A DNA stretch of 39,346 bases from Stenotrophomonas maltophilia (GCF_013464915.1 NZ_RAVT01000013.1:72149-111494), one strand, 5' to 3'. Positions 8,249 through 17,024 are shown, counted from the first letter of the stretch. Notes: generated by a model from the letters alone, not told the origin. Program-made: numbers and translations.

Positions 8249-9319
8249 TCAGCGCGGTGCGTGCTGGCCCAGCGCCCACTGCACGTGTTCGCGCACCAGG
8301 GGTGAGGGATCGTCGGCACGGGTGTGCAGTGCGGCCAGCGTTTCGGCCGTGGTCGGCGCATTGCCCAGGGCCACGGCGATGTTGCGCAGCCAGCGCTCAT
8401 GGCCGCTGCGGCGGATCGGGCTGCCTTCGGTGCGGCGCAGGAACTCGGCTTCGTCCCAGGCGAACAGCTGGTCCAGACGGGCCGTGTCGAGGTTGTTGCG
8501 TGCGCGGAAGTCGGCTTCGTCGGTGCGCTTGGCGAACTTGTTCCAGGGGCAGACCAGCTGGCAGTCGTCGCAGCCGTAGATGCGGTTGCCCATCAATGGC
8601 CGCATGTCTTCGGGAATGGCGCCATCGTGCTCGATGGTCAGGTAGGAAATGCAGCGCCGTGCGTCCAGTCGCTGCGGGCCGGTGATCGCACGGGTGGGGC
8701 AGACATCGATGCAGCGCGTGCAGGTGCCGCAGTGCGCAGTGGCCGGCGTATCGATCGGCAGCGGGATATCGATGTAGATCTCGCCGATGAAGAACCACGA
8801 ACCGCCGTGGCGATCGATCAGGCAGGTGTGCTTGCCGATCCACCCCAGCCCGGCGTTGCGCGCCAGTGCGCGTTCCAGCACGGGGGCCGAATCGACGAAC
8901 ACGCGGTAACCCAGCGGCTCCACGTCGTCGTTGATCTGCGTGGCCAGTTTCTGCAGCCGGTTGCGCATCAGCTTGTGGTAGTCGCGGCCCAGCGCGTAGC
9001 GCGCCACGTAGGCGCGTCCCGGGTCGGCCAGGGTCGCCCAGGCTTCGGTGTCGTCCTTGTGGCTGTAGTCCATGCCTACCGAGATCACCCGCACCGTGCC
9101 GGGCAGCAGCTCTGCGGGACGCGCGCGCAGGGTGCCGTGGCGCGCCATCCAGTCCATCGTGCCGTACAGGCCCTGGCCCAGCCAGTCGGCCAGGTGCGCC
9201 TCATCCTCGCCCAGCTCGATGCCGGCGATACCGCAGCGCTGGAAGCCATGCGCACGCGCCAGTTCGCGGATGCGCTGCACGGCCTGGGCCGGATCGACAG
9301 GGGTGGGGGCAGGGGACAT
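8249..9319 (-). CDS. queG: Epoxyqueuosine reductase
   Basis: This enzyme catalyses the last step of queuosine synthesis, reducing epoxyqueuosine to queuosine in the wobble position of GUN-anticodon tRNAs; it uses cobalamin and two [4Fe-4S] clusters. The 356 residues include DYSHKDD near the N-terminal third, the first ferredoxin-like motif [12 protein letters not shown], and the second motif [21 protein letters not shown]-like C-terminal tail ends the protein. I chose the ATG at 9319 ([15 protein letters not shown]). A near-consensus -10 TATACT ends 7 nt upstream, so the mRNA may be leaderless. It is divergent from nnr with only 23 bp between start codons. This window also holds gluQ, a second enzyme of the queuosine pathway. 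Confidence 0.96.
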   Translation of the reverse strand: MSPAPTPVDPAQAVQRIRELARAHGFQRCGIAGIELGEDEAHLADWLGQGLYGTMDWMARHGTLRARPAELLPGTVRVISVGMDYSHKDDTEAWATLADPGRAYVARYALGRDYHKLMRNRLQKLATQINDDVEPLGYRVFVDSAPVLERALARNAGLGWIGKHTCLIDRHGGSWFFIGEIYIDIPLPIDTPATAHCGTCTRCIDVCPTRAITGPQRLDARRCISYLTIEHDGAIPEDMRPLMGNRIYGCDDCQLVCPWNKFAKRTDEADFRARNNLDTARLDQLFAWDEAEFLRRTEGSPIRRSGHERWLRNIAVALGNAPTTAETLAALHTRADDPSPLVREHVQWALGQHAPR

Positions 9320-9326
9320 GTGCACC

Positions 9327-9336
9327 AGTATAAAAT
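9327..9336. promoter_or_regulatory. Overlapping divergent -10 elements for queG and nnr
   Basis: The 10-bp stretch AGTATAAAAT reads as TATAAA/TAAAAT on plus and TATACT on minus. Plus-strand transcription would start about 6-8 nt downstream, at the nnr ATG (9343). Minus-strand transcription would start at the queG ATG (9319). No good -35 box is visible for either direction. Both messages are predicted leaderless or nearly so, which agrees with the lack of a Shine-Dalgarno sequence at both genes. Confidence 0.6.
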
Positions 9337-9342
9337 CCCTGC

Positions 9343-10827
9343 ATGGCCAACCTTGCCGATCTGTTCGATTCCGCCGCTGCGCGTGCGCTTGATGCGCAGG
9401 CCTCGGCACTGGCTGCCGATGGCGGCTGGGGCCTGATGGCCCAGGCCGGCCACGCCGCCTGGCAGTGCCTGCTGCAGCACTGGCCGCAGGCGCGGCGGAT
9501 CGGCGTGGTGGTCGGCGCGGGCAACAACGGCGGCGACGGCCTGGTGCTGGCCCGCCATGCACGGCAGGTGGGGCGCGTGGTGACGGTGATCGCCTTGCCG
9601 GGCAAGCCACCGTCAACCGTGCTGGCACAGCGTGCAGCATCGGATTTCAAGTCCGACGACGGCACCATCACCGATTTCGACGGCGCGCTGCCCGAGGCCG
9701 ATATCTGGGTCGACGCCCTGTTCGGGCTGGGCTTCGACCGCGCGCCCGAAGGCGCCGCGCAGGCGCTGATCGCCGCCCTCAACGCACAGGCAGCACCGGT
9801 GCTGGCGCTGGACGTCCCCAGTGGCGTGGATGCTGACCGCGGCGCGGTGCCGGGTGTGGCGGTGAGCGCCGCGCTGACCCTGCAGTTCATCGTGCCGCAT
9901 CGTGGGCTGTATACCGGGGATGCGCTGGATCATTGCGGGCAGAAGGCGCTGGCACCGCTGCAGCTGCCAGCGGTTGCATGGCAGGGCGTGTCACCCACTG
10001 CGGAGCACTGGACACAGGCTCGTTTGCCGGCACTGCTGCCACCGCGCCGCGCCAATACCCACAAGGGCGAATCCGGGCACGTGCTGTGCGTCGGCGGCAA
10101 CCATGGCAGCGGTGGGGCCATCGCGATGGCGGCCGAAGCGGCACTGCGTGCCGGTGCGGGGCTGTTGAGCCTGGGCACCCGGCGCGATCACGTCGGCCCG
10201 TTGCTGGCCCGGCTGCCCGAGGCCATGACCCATGCGCTTGAAGATGGCGATGTGCTGCCGGCGCTGCTGGACAAGGCCAGGGTGGTGGCGATCGGCCCCG
10301 GCCTGGGCCAGGACGAATGGGCGCACGCGTTGTTTGCGCGGGTGCTGGCCAGCGACAAACCGGTTGTGGTTGATGCCGATGCACTGAATCTGCTGGCGCA
10401 GGATCCGCGCGCGCTGCCGGACGCCATCCTTACGCCACACCCGGGCGAGGCCGCGCGCCTGCTAGGCTGCAGCACCGCTGACATCCAGGCCGATCGCTAC
10501 CGCTGTGCGCAGGCGTTGGCCGAACGCTTCCACACCGTGGTGGTGCTGAAGGGCGCAGGCAGCATCGTGGCGGCCCCCGGGCAGGCGCCACGGCTGATCG
10601 CTGCAGGCAATCCCGGCATGGCCGTGGGCGGCATGGGCGACCTGCTCACCGGCATCATCGCCAGCCTGCGCGCGCAGGGGCTGGCCGCCTTCGACGCTGC
10701 CGCCGCTGGTGCACTGCTGCATGCGCTCGCAGGCGACGCCGCGGCCGCCGACGGCGCGCGCGGCCTGCTTCCCACTGATCTGCTGGTGCCGCTGCGGCGA
10801 CTGGCCAACCCGGAACGCTCTTCATGA
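9343..10827 (+). CDS. nnr: Bifunctional NAD(P)H-hydrate epimerase / ADP-dependent dehydratase
   Basis: This enzyme repairs damaged NADHX/NADPHX. The N-terminal YjeF epimerase domain interconverts the R and S hydrates; the C-terminal kinase-like dehydratase domain restores NAD(P)H using ADP. The 494 residues show VVGAGNNGGDGLVLARHA in the first domain and ALDVPSGVDADRG, then GHVLCVGGNHGSGGAIAMAA, VVDADALNLL, LTPHPGEAARLLG and NPGMAVGGMGDLLTGII in the second. The start is the ATG at 9343. There is no ribosome-binding site, consistent with a leaderless message from the -10 at 9329. Its stop overlaps the tsaE ATG (ATGA at 10824), implying translational coupling. Confidence 0.96.
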   Translation: MANLADLFDSAAARALDAQASALAADGGWGLMAQAGHAAWQCLLQHWPQARRIGVVVGAGNNGGDGLVLARHARQVGRVVTVIALPGKPPSTVLAQRAASDFKSDDGTITDFDGALPEADIWVDALFGLGFDRAPEGAAQALIAALNAQAAPVLALDVPSGVDADRGAVPGVAVSAALTLQFIVPHRGLYTGDALDHCGQKALAPLQLPAVAWQGVSPTAEHWTQARLPALLPPRRANTHKGESGHVLCVGGNHGSGGAIAMAAEAALRAGAGLLSLGTRRDHVGPLLARLPEAMTHALEDGDVLPALLDKARVVAIGPGLGQDEWAHALFARVLASDKPVVVDADALNLLAQDPRALPDAILTPHPGEAARLLGCSTADIQADRYRCAQALAERFHTVVVLKGAGSIVAAPGQAPRLIAAGNPGMAVGGMGDLLTGIIASLRAQGLAAFDAAAAGALLHALAGDAAAADGARGLLPTDLLVPLRRLANPERSS

Positions 10828-11306
10828 CTGAATTCTTCCTTGCCGACAGCGACGCAACCGAACTGCTCGGGCAGTGGCTGGCGGCGACCCGACCGCCGCA
10901 GGCGCTGATCGAACTGCGCGGCGACCTCGGCGCCGGCAAGTCCACCACGGCCCGTGCACTGTTGCGCGCGCTGGGCGTGCAGGGCGCCATCCGCAGCCCG
11001 ACCTATACCCTTGTCGAGCGCTATCCGCTGGCCAGTGGCGGCGAGGCCTGGCACCTGGACCTGTACCGCATCGGCCAGGCCGGCGAGCTGGATTTCCTCG
11101 GCCTGGACGAGGGCAGCGCAGTGTTGTGGCTGGTGGAATGGCCGGAACGGGGCGCCGGCGCGCTGCCACCGACCGACCTGGTGGTGGCGCTGGAAATCGA
11201 GGGCCAAGGGCGTCGCGTGCGTCTCACTGGGTCCAGCGACGTGGGCAGTGAATGGCTGAAACGGCTCCCTCAAGGGGGCGACTTGCAGGCCATTTCTGTC
11301 GGCTGA
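10824..11306 (+). CDS. tsaE: tRNA threonylcarbamoyladenosine biosynthesis protein TsaE
   Basis: This is the ATPase that drives the TsaB-TsaD-TsaE cycle making t6A37 in ANN-decoding tRNAs. At 160 residues it matches the family. The P-loop is GDLGAGKST near residue 34, followed by the typical SPTYTLVERYP and WHLDLYRI segments and LVEWPERG. The ATG lies in a 4-bp overlap with the nnr stop. The nnr-tsaE-amiC-mutL order is widely conserved in gammaproteobacteria. Partner genes tsaB, tsaC and tsaD are outside this window. Confidence 0.96.
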   Translation: MTEFFLADSDATELLGQWLAATRPPQALIELRGDLGAGKSTTARALLRALGVQGAIRSPTYTLVERYPLASGGEAWHLDLYRIGQAGELDFLGLDEGSAVLWLVEWPERGAGALPPTDLVVALEIEGQGRRVRLTGSSDVGSEWLKRLPQGGDLQAISVG

Positions 11307-11351
11307 CGAGAACAAACACCGGCAGGTTACGGATTATTAAGGAAAAAGGTG

Positions 11352-11380
11352 TTGCATTCCGTTCAGCGCGGTGATTGAAT
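11352..11380 (+). promoter_or_regulatory. Possible amiC promoter
   Basis: TTGCAT (11352-11357), a 17-bp spacer and TTGAAT (11375-11380) make a weak sigma-70-like pair. The predicted start at about 11387 is only about 2 nt before the amiC ATG, which has no Shine-Dalgarno sequence, so a near-leaderless message is possible. Confidence 0.3.
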
Positions 11381-11388
11381 CCTGAGCC

Positions 11389-12951
11389 ATGCGCCCGGGG
11401 AACCGTCTCATCGCCATCTGTGCCGCCGTCGGACTGGGTCTGGCGAGCGTCAGTGCGTGGGCCGGTGAAGTCCGCCAGGTCCTGCTGAATACGGGCGCCA
11501 CCGGCACCCGTGCCGAGATCTCGCTGGTCGGCAGTGGCGGTTACAAGACCCTGTCACTGGCCGGACCGAACCGCCTGGTGGTCGATTTCCCGGACTCCAG
11601 CGCCATACGCAACCTGAAAATGCCGGCCGCGCAGGGCGTGGTCACGGCGGTGCGTACCGGACAACCGGTCCCGGGTACGTTCCGTGTCGTTTTCGACCTC
11701 GCCGAATCGGTGGCGCCATTCCGCCCGCAGATGCAGCGCGAGGGCAATGAATCCAAGCTGGTGATCGAATGGCCGGGCGATGGCCCGGCCGTGGCCGCCA
11801 GCCGCCCGGCAGCGACGCCGGCGGTGCAGCCGCAGGCACCGGTGGCCACGCCCGCGCCGACCCCGGCCGAAAGCGCGCAGTCGCGCAACGATGCCGCGCG
11901 CGCCACCGCGCTGCTGACCGCACAGGTGCAACAGCAGGCCAGCGCCGCCGCTGCCGCACCGGCCACACCGACCCCGGCCCCGTCCACCGCACCGGCCCAG
12001 GTCGCGGCAGCGGGTACGGCTGCCAGCAGCACGCCGCCCGCATCGCCGGCTGCAATCCTTGCCGGCCAGCGTACCGCCGCCGTGGTAACCACGCCGTCGG
12101 CCACAGCGCCTGCACCGGTTCCGACCACGGTGGTGCCACCGCGTCCGGCCATGCCCAGTGATGCCTCGCGCATCCGCATGCAGGCCGGCATGCGTCATCT
12201 GGTGGTCGCCATCGATCCCGGCCACGGTGGCCAGGACCCGGGCGCGATCGGCCCGACCGGCAAGCGCGAAAAGGATGTCACCCTGGCGGTGGCCCGTGAG
12301 CTGGCCCGCCAGGTCAACGCGACGCCGGGCCTGAAGGCGTACCTGACCCGCGACAGCGACGTGTTCATCCCGCTGCCGATGCGCGCGCAGAAGGCGCGTG
12401 CGAACAAGGCCGACATCTTCATCTCGATTCACGCCGATGCGGCCGAAAACCGTTCGGCCACCGGCTCGTCGGTGTACGTGCTGTCGACCAAGGGCGCCTC
12501 TTCGCAGCGCGCCCGCTGGCTGGCGGACAAGGAAAACGCGGCCGATCTGGTGGGTGGCGTACGCCTGCAGCAGACCGAGGGCACGCTCGCCAACGTGCTG
12601 CTGGACCTGGCCCAGAGCGGTTACATGAAGGCGTCTGAAGATGCCGCCGGCCACGTGCTGGGCGGCCTGAAGCGGATCGGCAACAACCACAAGCCGAACA
12701 TCGAACGCGCCAACTTCGCCGTGCTGCGCACCTCGGACATGCCGGCGATGCTGGTGGAAACCGCATTCATCTCCAACCCGGACGAAGAACGCCGCCTGAT
12801 CGACCCGGCCTACCAGCGCAAGATCGCCGGTGCCGTACTCGATGGTGTGCACACCTTCTTCAGCCGCCAGCCGCCGCCGGGCACGTTGTACGCCGCCCGC
12901 GCCCAGGCCGAGATCGATGCCGCCGGGACCATGGCCGGCGGCAGCAAATAA
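11389..12951 (+). CDS. amiC: N-acetylmuramoyl-L-alanine amidase with AMIN domain
   Basis: This is a periplasmic peptidoglycan amidase that splits daughter cells. The 520 residues comprise a Sec signal peptide ending near VSAWAG (no twin-arginine), an AMIN septal-targeting domain at about 30-130, an Ala/Pro/Thr-rich flexible linker at about 135-262, and an Amidase_3 catalytic domain at about 266-490. Zinc ligands are visible as DPGHGGQDPGA (His near 279), the Glu of KREKDV and SIHADA; the catalytic Glu is in ETAFISNP. The linker is low-complexity and unusually long. The gene follows tsaE by 82 bp. The SMAG array between amiC and mutL may separate the transcripts. Confidence 0.95.
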   Translation: MRPGNRLIAICAAVGLGLASVSAWAGEVRQVLLNTGATGTRAEISLVGSGGYKTLSLAGPNRLVVDFPDSSAIRNLKMPAAQGVVTAVRTGQPVPGTFRVVFDLAESVAPFRPQMQREGNESKLVIEWPGDGPAVAASRPAATPAVQPQAPVATPAPTPAESAQSRNDAARATALLTAQVQQQASAAAAAPATPTPAPSTAPAQVAAAGTAASSTPPASPAAILAGQRTAAVVTTPSATAPAPVPTTVVPPRPAMPSDASRIRMQAGMRHLVVAIDPGHGGQDPGAIGPTGKREKDVTLAVARELARQVNATPGLKAYLTRDSDVFIPLPMRAQKARANKADIFISIHADAAENRSATGSSVYVLSTKGASSQRARWLADKENAADLVGGVRLQQTEGTLANVLLDLAQSGYMKASEDAAGHVLGGLKRIGNNHKPNIERANFAVLRTSDMPAMLVETAFISNPDEERRLIDPAYQRKIAGAVLDGVHTFFSRQPPPGTLYAARAQAEIDAAGTMAGGSK

Positions 12952-12971
12952 TCCGCTTCCCGTAGGGCGCG

Positions 12972-13115
12972 GTAGAGTCGACTGTTAGTCGACTACGCGC
13001 GCAGCGCGGGGTTCTCGGTGCCCGGCGAGGAGCAGTCGACTGACAGTCGACTCTACCGCGCAGCGCGGGGGTTTCGGTGCCCGGCGAAGGGCAGTCGACT
13101 GACAGTCGACTCTAC
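12972..13115. repeat. SMAG array of three units, two in direct 59-bp repeat
   Basis: Unit 1 (plus) is GTAG-AGTCGACT-GTT-AGTCGAC (12972-12993). Units 2 and 3 (minus; 13034-13056 and 13093-13115) are identical AGTCGACT-GAC-AGTCGACT-CTAC palindromes exactly 59 bp apart, separated by near-identical GC-rich spacers (core CGGTGCCCGGCGA). The last unit ends 27 bp before the mutL leader ORF, so it overlaps the likely mutL promoter. Confidence 0.85.
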
Positions 13116-13130
13116 ACAGGGCGGCTCCGC

Positions 13131-13136
13131 TATCAT
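13131..13136 (+). promoter_or_regulatory. -10 element for the mutL leader
   Basis: TATCAT is followed by 6 nt and then an ATG at 13143, predicting transcription from that A. A weak -35 candidate, TCGACT (13106-13111), lies inside the third SMAG palindrome at a 19-bp spacing, a little long. Confidence 0.45.
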
Positions 13137-13142
13137 CGACCC

Positions 13143-13172
13143 ATGAAGTCTGCTGCCCATCCTCTCCCATGA
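13143..13172 (+). CDS. Nine-codon leader ORF overlapping the mutL start
   Basis: ATG at 13143 opens a mini-ORF (MKSAAHPLP) whose TGA overlaps the mutL ATG in an ATGA junction at 13169-13172. It begins where transcription from the TATCAT -10 should start, so it would be read from a leaderless message, and termination would place the ribosome on mutL. mutL itself has no Shine-Dalgarno sequence. This is inferred from layout; it needs ribosome-profiling or conservation evidence. Confidence 0.4.
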   Translation: MKSAAHPLP

Positions 13173-15073
13173 GCGCGCCCGGCCCGCGTCCGATCCGGCC
13201 GTTGCCGGAAATCCTGATCAACCAGATCGCCGCCGGCGAAGTGGTCGAACGTCCTGCATCGGTGGTCAAGGAGCTGGTCGAGAACGCGATCGATGCCGGC
13301 GCCAGCCGTGTCGATATCGACCTCGAGGAGGGAGGTGTCCGCCTGATCCGCATCCGCGACAACGGCAGTGGCATCGCACCGGAACAGCTGCCACTGGCGG
13401 TATCGCGCCATGCCACCAGCAAGATCGCCGACCTCGACGACCTCGAATCGGTGGCCACGCTCGGTTTCCGTGGCGAAGCACTGCCCTCGATCGCCTCGGT
13501 CAGCCGTTTCACCCTGTCCTCGCGTCGCGCGCATGACGAACACGGTTCGGCGCTGCAGATCGAAGGCGGCAAGATCGGCGATGTCATGCCACGTGCGCAT
13601 GCACCGGGCACCACGGTGGAAGTGCGCGAGCTGTTCTACAACGTACCTGCGCGACGCAAGTTCCTGCGCGCCGAGCGTACCGAACTGGGCCATATCGAAG
13701 AATGGTTGCGTTCGCTGGCGCTGGCGCGACCGGATGTCGAGCTGCGCGTGTCGCACAACGGCAAGGCCTCGCGCCGCTACAAGCCGGGCGACCTGTACTC
13801 CGATGCACGGCTGGCCGAAACGCTGGGCGAGGACTTCGCCAAACAGGCCGTGCGCGTGGACCACAGTGGCGCGGGCCTGCGCCTGCATGGATGGATCGCG
13901 CAGCCGCATTACTCGCGGGCCAGCGCTGATCAGCAGTACCTGTACGTCAACGGCCGTTCGGTGCGCGATCGCAGTGTCGCCCACGCAGTGAAGATGGCTT
14001 ACGGCGATGTGCTGTACCACGGCCGGCAGCCGGCCTATGTGCTTTTTCTGGAGCTGGACCCGACCCGCGTCGATGTCAACGTGCATCCGGCCAAGCATGA
14101 AGTGCGCTTCCGTGATTCGCGGCTGGTGCATGACTTCGTCTACCGCACACTGAAGGACGCCCTGGCTGACACCCGCGCCGGCATGTCGGCGCAGGAGATC
14201 GGTGCGGGTCCGGTGCATCCGGCGGACGCCGCTGCTGCACCGATGGCATCGAGCGCGGGCGCGTCGGGTTTCGGGCTGGCGCGTGGGCCTGCGCCCGGTG
14301 CCGGTTCAGGCGGCGGTGGTGGTGGTTTTTCCGGCTGGCGCCCGCAGCAGCCCCTTGGGCTGCAGGTGGCTGATGCACCGGCGGCCTACGCCGCGCTGTA
14401 TGCCGCCCCGGCCGGTGCCGAACGCGGGGCGGTGCTGCCGCCGATGCCCGCTGAGAACGGCCTGCCGGTCACCCGTGCCGATGCCGGTGTGCCGCCGCTG
14501 GGCTATGCGATCGCGCAGCTGCACGGCATCTACATCCTGGCCGAGAATGCAGAAGGCCTGATCGTGGTCGACATGCATGCCGCGCACGAGCGCATCGGCT
14601 ACGAGCGCCTGAAGAACGCGCACGACGGTATCGGCCTGCAGTCGCAGCCGCTGCTGGTGCCGATCACGCTGGCAGTGGGCGAGCGCGAGGCCGACACTGC
14701 CGAAAGTGAAGCCGAAACGTTGGCGGCGCTCGGCTTCGAGGTGACCCGTGCCGGTCCCGGATCGCTGCACGTGCGCAGTATTCCAGCGCTGTTGGCACAT
14801 GCCGAACCGGAGGGGCTGCTGCGCGATGTGCTGACCGACCTGCGCGAGCATGGCCAGAGCCGCCGCGTGGCCAGCGCACGTGACGAACTGCTGTCGACCA
14901 TGGCCTGCCACGGTGCGGTGCGTGCCAACCGGCGCCTGACGGTACCGGAAATGAACGCGCTGCTGCGCGACATGGAAATCACCGAGCGGTCCGGCCAGTG
15001 CAACCACGGCCGGCCGACCTGGGCCCGTTTTTCGCTGGCGGAGATCGACCGCTGGTTCCTGCGCGGACGTTGA
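13169..15073 (+). CDS. mutL: DNA mismatch repair protein MutL
   Basis: MutL is the matchmaker ATPase of methyl-independent mismatch repair. The 634 residues have the GHKL ATPase N-terminus ([33 protein letters not shown] region, [26 protein letters not shown]), a Gly-rich linker near 370-390, and a C-terminal dimerisation/endonuclease domain. The endonuclease motif is [12 protein letters not shown] at about 468-479, i.e. DQHA(X)2E(X)4E with Met for Gln; ACHGAVRAN and [10 protein letters not shown] are also present. This fits a nicking MutL in a lineage without MutH. The start at 13169 overlaps the leader ORF stop. Two envelope genes follow closely. Confidence 0.97.
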   Translation: MSAPGPRPIRPLPEILINQIAAGEVVERPASVVKELVENAIDAGASRVDIDLEEGGVRLIRIRDNGSGIAPEQLPLAVSRHATSKIADLDDLESVATLGFRGEALPSIASVSRFTLSSRRAHDEHGSALQIEGGKIGDVMPRAHAPGTTVEVRELFYNVPARRKFLRAERTELGHIEEWLRSLALARPDVELRVSHNGKASRRYKPGDLYSDARLAETLGEDFAKQAVRVDHSGAGLRLHGWIAQPHYSRASADQQYLYVNGRSVRDRSVAHAVKMAYGDVLYHGRQPAYVLFLELDPTRVDVNVHPAKHEVRFRDSRLVHDFVYRTLKDALADTRAGMSAQEIGAGPVHPADAAAAPMASSAGASGFGLARGPAPGAGSGGGGGGFSGWRPQQPLGLQVADAPAAYAALYAAPAGAERGAVLPPMPAENGLPVTRADAGVPPLGYAIAQLHGIYILAENAEGLIVVDMHAAHERIGYERLKNAHDGIGLQSQPLLVPITLAVGEREADTAESEAETLAALGFEVTRAGPGSLHVRSIPALLAHAEPEGLLRDVLTDLREHGQSRRVASARDELLSTMACHGAVRANRRLTVPEMNALLRDMEITERSGQCNHGRPTWARFSLAEIDRWFLRGR

Positions 15074-15084
15074 GGGGAGCATCG

Positions 15085-16014
15085 ATGCGTTATCGGGGAA
15101 TGGGCGGCCTGCTGGCCGCCTTGCTGTTGGCCGCGTGCAGCCCGGCGACACCGCCGGCGCCGAAGGTCACTGAAGATCCGGCCTATGCGGCCGCGCAGCA
15201 GCAATGGCGGGTGGCCCGCTACCAGGACCTGACCCGGCCCGATGGCTGGACGGCCCTGGTCGGCCTGCATTGGCTGCAGAACAAATCACACTTCGTCGGT
15301 AGCGGCGCCACCAATGGCATCCGCCTGGCGGTCGGCCCGGACAAGCTGGGCCTGCTGCGTCGCGAGGGCAGCCAGTGGTGGTTCACGCCCGAAGCCGGCG
15401 TGGACGTCGGCCATGACGGCCAGGCGGTACGCGGCCGTATCCGCATCGACACCGACAAGGATCCGCAACCGACCCTGCTGGCCTTCGACGGTGGCAAGGG
15501 CCAGCTCAGCATCATCCGGCGTGGGCCGCGCGATGCGTTGCGGGTCAAGCATGCCGATGCGCCGGCGCGCCGTGATTTTGCCGGGCTCGAATACTGGCCC
15601 GGTGGCCCGGACTGGCAGGTGCAGGCACGTTTCATCCCGCATCCGGCGGGCAAGACCCTGCCCATTGTCGACATCACCGGCCTGACCACCGAGATGCCCA
15701 ATGCGGGTACGGTCGAATTCGAACGCGACGGCCGCACTTGGCGGCTGGAAGCGATCGGAGCCACCGGGCAGCCGCTGTTCCTGATCTTTGCCGACCGCAC
15801 CAGTGGCCGTGGCAGCTATCCGGCCGGGCGCTATCTGGATACCGATGCGCCCGCTGCCGACGGCACGGTACGCATCGATTTCAACCATGCCTACAACCCG
15901 CCGTGTGCATTCACCGCCTATGCCACGTGCCCGCTGGCGCCGCCGGAAAACCGGTTGGACCTGCGCGTGGAAGCGGGCGAGAAGGCCTACCACCTGTCTG
16001 AAGGAGAAGGCTGA
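15085..16014 (+). CDS. DUF1684 lipoprotein
   Basis: This is a 309-residue lipoprotein with signal sequence GLLAALLLAAC, lipobox LAAC near residue 17 and mature N-terminus Cys-Ser-Pro. The body matches DUF1684: GWTALVGLHWL near the front, and the diagnostic C-terminal FNHAYNPPCAFTAYATCPLA followed by PPENRL. The biochemical role is unknown; the two cysteines in the C-terminal signature are conserved family features. ATG 15085 was chosen because it gives the signal peptide and has GAGGGGA about 7 nt upstream. It lies 11 bp after mutL and 1 bp before the TraB/GumN gene, so all three are probably co-transcribed. Confidence 0.85.
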   Translation: MRYRGMGGLLAALLLAACSPATPPAPKVTEDPAYAAAQQQWRVARYQDLTRPDGWTALVGLHWLQNKSHFVGSGATNGIRLAVGPDKLGLLRREGSQWWFTPEAGVDVGHDGQAVRGRIRIDTDKDPQPTLLAFDGGKGQLSIIRRGPRDALRVKHADAPARRDFAGLEYWPGGPDWQVQARFIPHPAGKTLPIVDITGLTTEMPNAGTVEFERDGRTWRLEAIGATGQPLFLIFADRTSGRGSYPAGRYLDTDAPAADGTVRIDFNHAYNPPCAFTAYATCPLAPPENRLDLRVEAGEKAYHLSEGEG

Positions 16015-16015
16015 G

Positions 16016-16972
16016 ATGCCGTTGAAGCGACTGTTCCGTGCAACGCTGCTGATGGCGGCGTTTGCAATCGCACCGCTGGCACCGGCGCGCAATGCACCGG
16101 CCACCGACGCCGCTGCCACGACGGCGGGCAAGCCGCCGGTGCCGTTGCTGTGGAAGGTGACCGGCCCGGGTGATTCACGCGTGTACCTGCTTGGATCATT
16201 CCATCTGTTGAAGCCGCAGGACTACCCGCTGTCGCCCGATGTCGAGCAGGCCTTCGAGGCCTCGCAGCGGGTCGTGTTCGAACTGTCGCCGGAGGACATG
16301 CAGTCGCCGCAGCTGGCCAGCCGCATGGTGCAGGCTGCAGTCCGCACCGATGGCAGCGAGCTCAAGCGCGATCTTGACGCGGCCACCTGGCAGAAGCTGC
16401 AGGCGTTTGCATCCGGGAACAAGCTTCCGCTGGCACAGATGCAGGGCATGAAGCCCTGGTTCGTCGGTCTGAGCATTTCGGTCGGGCAGATGCAGAAGAT
16501 GGGCCTGGACCCGGCGCTGGGCCTGGACCGTCATTTCATGGAGCGCGCGCAGAAGACCGGCCGCAGGACCGCCGGCCTGGAGGACATCGATACCCAGATC
16601 GGCATGCTCGACGGCATGACCGTGCAGGAGCAGCGACAGATGCTGTCCGAGGCGCTGGACCAGGCGGGCAAGGGCGATGAGCAGGCACGCCAGCTGCACG
16701 ACGCATGGCGGCGCGGCGACGAGCGCGTGTTGTGGACGAAGATGGCCGCGGAAATGCGCCAGCAGTACCCGCAGCTTTACCAGCGCATCAACACCGGGCG
16801 CAACGATGCGTGGGTACCGAAGCTGCTACCGTACCTGCAGGCCGGGCAGGGTGGCACGCTGGTGGTGGTCGGTACGCTGCACCTGCTGGGCAGTGACGGC
16901 GTGGTCGAGAAGCTGAAGGCGAAGGGTTACAAGGTCGAACGCGTATGCACGGGGTGCAAGGCGAAACGTTGA
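16016..16972 (+). CDS. TraB/GumN family protein
   Basis: This is a 318-residue exported protein with N-terminal signal peptide (LFRATLLMAAFAIAPLAPA). The TraB/GumN (Tiki-like) fold is shown by the opening WKVTGPGDSRVYLLGSFHLL with the conserved Gly-Ser-x-His, by the mid-protein LEDIDTQIGMLDG (GLE...Q motif), and by the C-terminal GGTLVVVGTLHLLG with a second conserved His. Relatives are proposed metalloproteases, but the activity here is inferred. ATG 16016 overlaps the end of the DUF1684 stop region, with AAGGAGAAGG about 6 nt upstream. It ends in a strong intrinsic terminator shared with convergent phaR. Confidence 0.85.
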   Translation: MPLKRLFRATLLMAAFAIAPLAPARNAPATDAAATTAGKPPVPLLWKVTGPGDSRVYLLGSFHLLKPQDYPLSPDVEQAFEASQRVVFELSPEDMQSPQLASRMVQAAVRTDGSELKRDLDAATWQKLQAFASGNKLPLAQMQGMKPWFVGLSISVGQMQKMGLDPALGLDRHFMERAQKTGRRTAGLEDIDTQIGMLDGMTVQEQRQMLSEALDQAGKGDEQARQLHDAWRRGDERVLWTKMAAEMRQQYPQLYQRINTGRNDAWVPKLLPYLQAGQGGTLVVVGTLHLLGSDGVVEKLKAKGYKVERVCTGCKAKR

Positions 16973-16995
16973 TGCTCCGCCGGGGGCATAAAACA

Positions 16996-17024
16996 GAACG
17001 GCGCGCCACAGGGCGCGCCGTTTT
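16996..17024. terminator. Bidirectional intrinsic terminator
   Basis: AACGGCGCGCC (16997-17007) pairs with GGCGCGCCGTT (17012-17022) around a short loop, followed by TTTT on plus. On minus the stem is followed by a broken T-run. It lies between the convergent TraB/GumN and phaR genes and probably serves both. Confidence 0.85.

Noticed and set aside
6585..8579. 664-codon plus-strand frame across xseA
   Set aside because: It runs through the repeat island and antisense to xseA; no start signal or family match.
11554..12852. 432-codon minus-strand frame opposite amiC
   Set aside because: His/Arg/Gly-rich antisense shadow; amiC has all zinc ligands.
12972..13115. Possible CRISPR-like array before mutL
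   Set aside because: The regular 59-bp period comes from SMAG palindromes with near-identical spacers; spacers are not unique and no cas genes are present.
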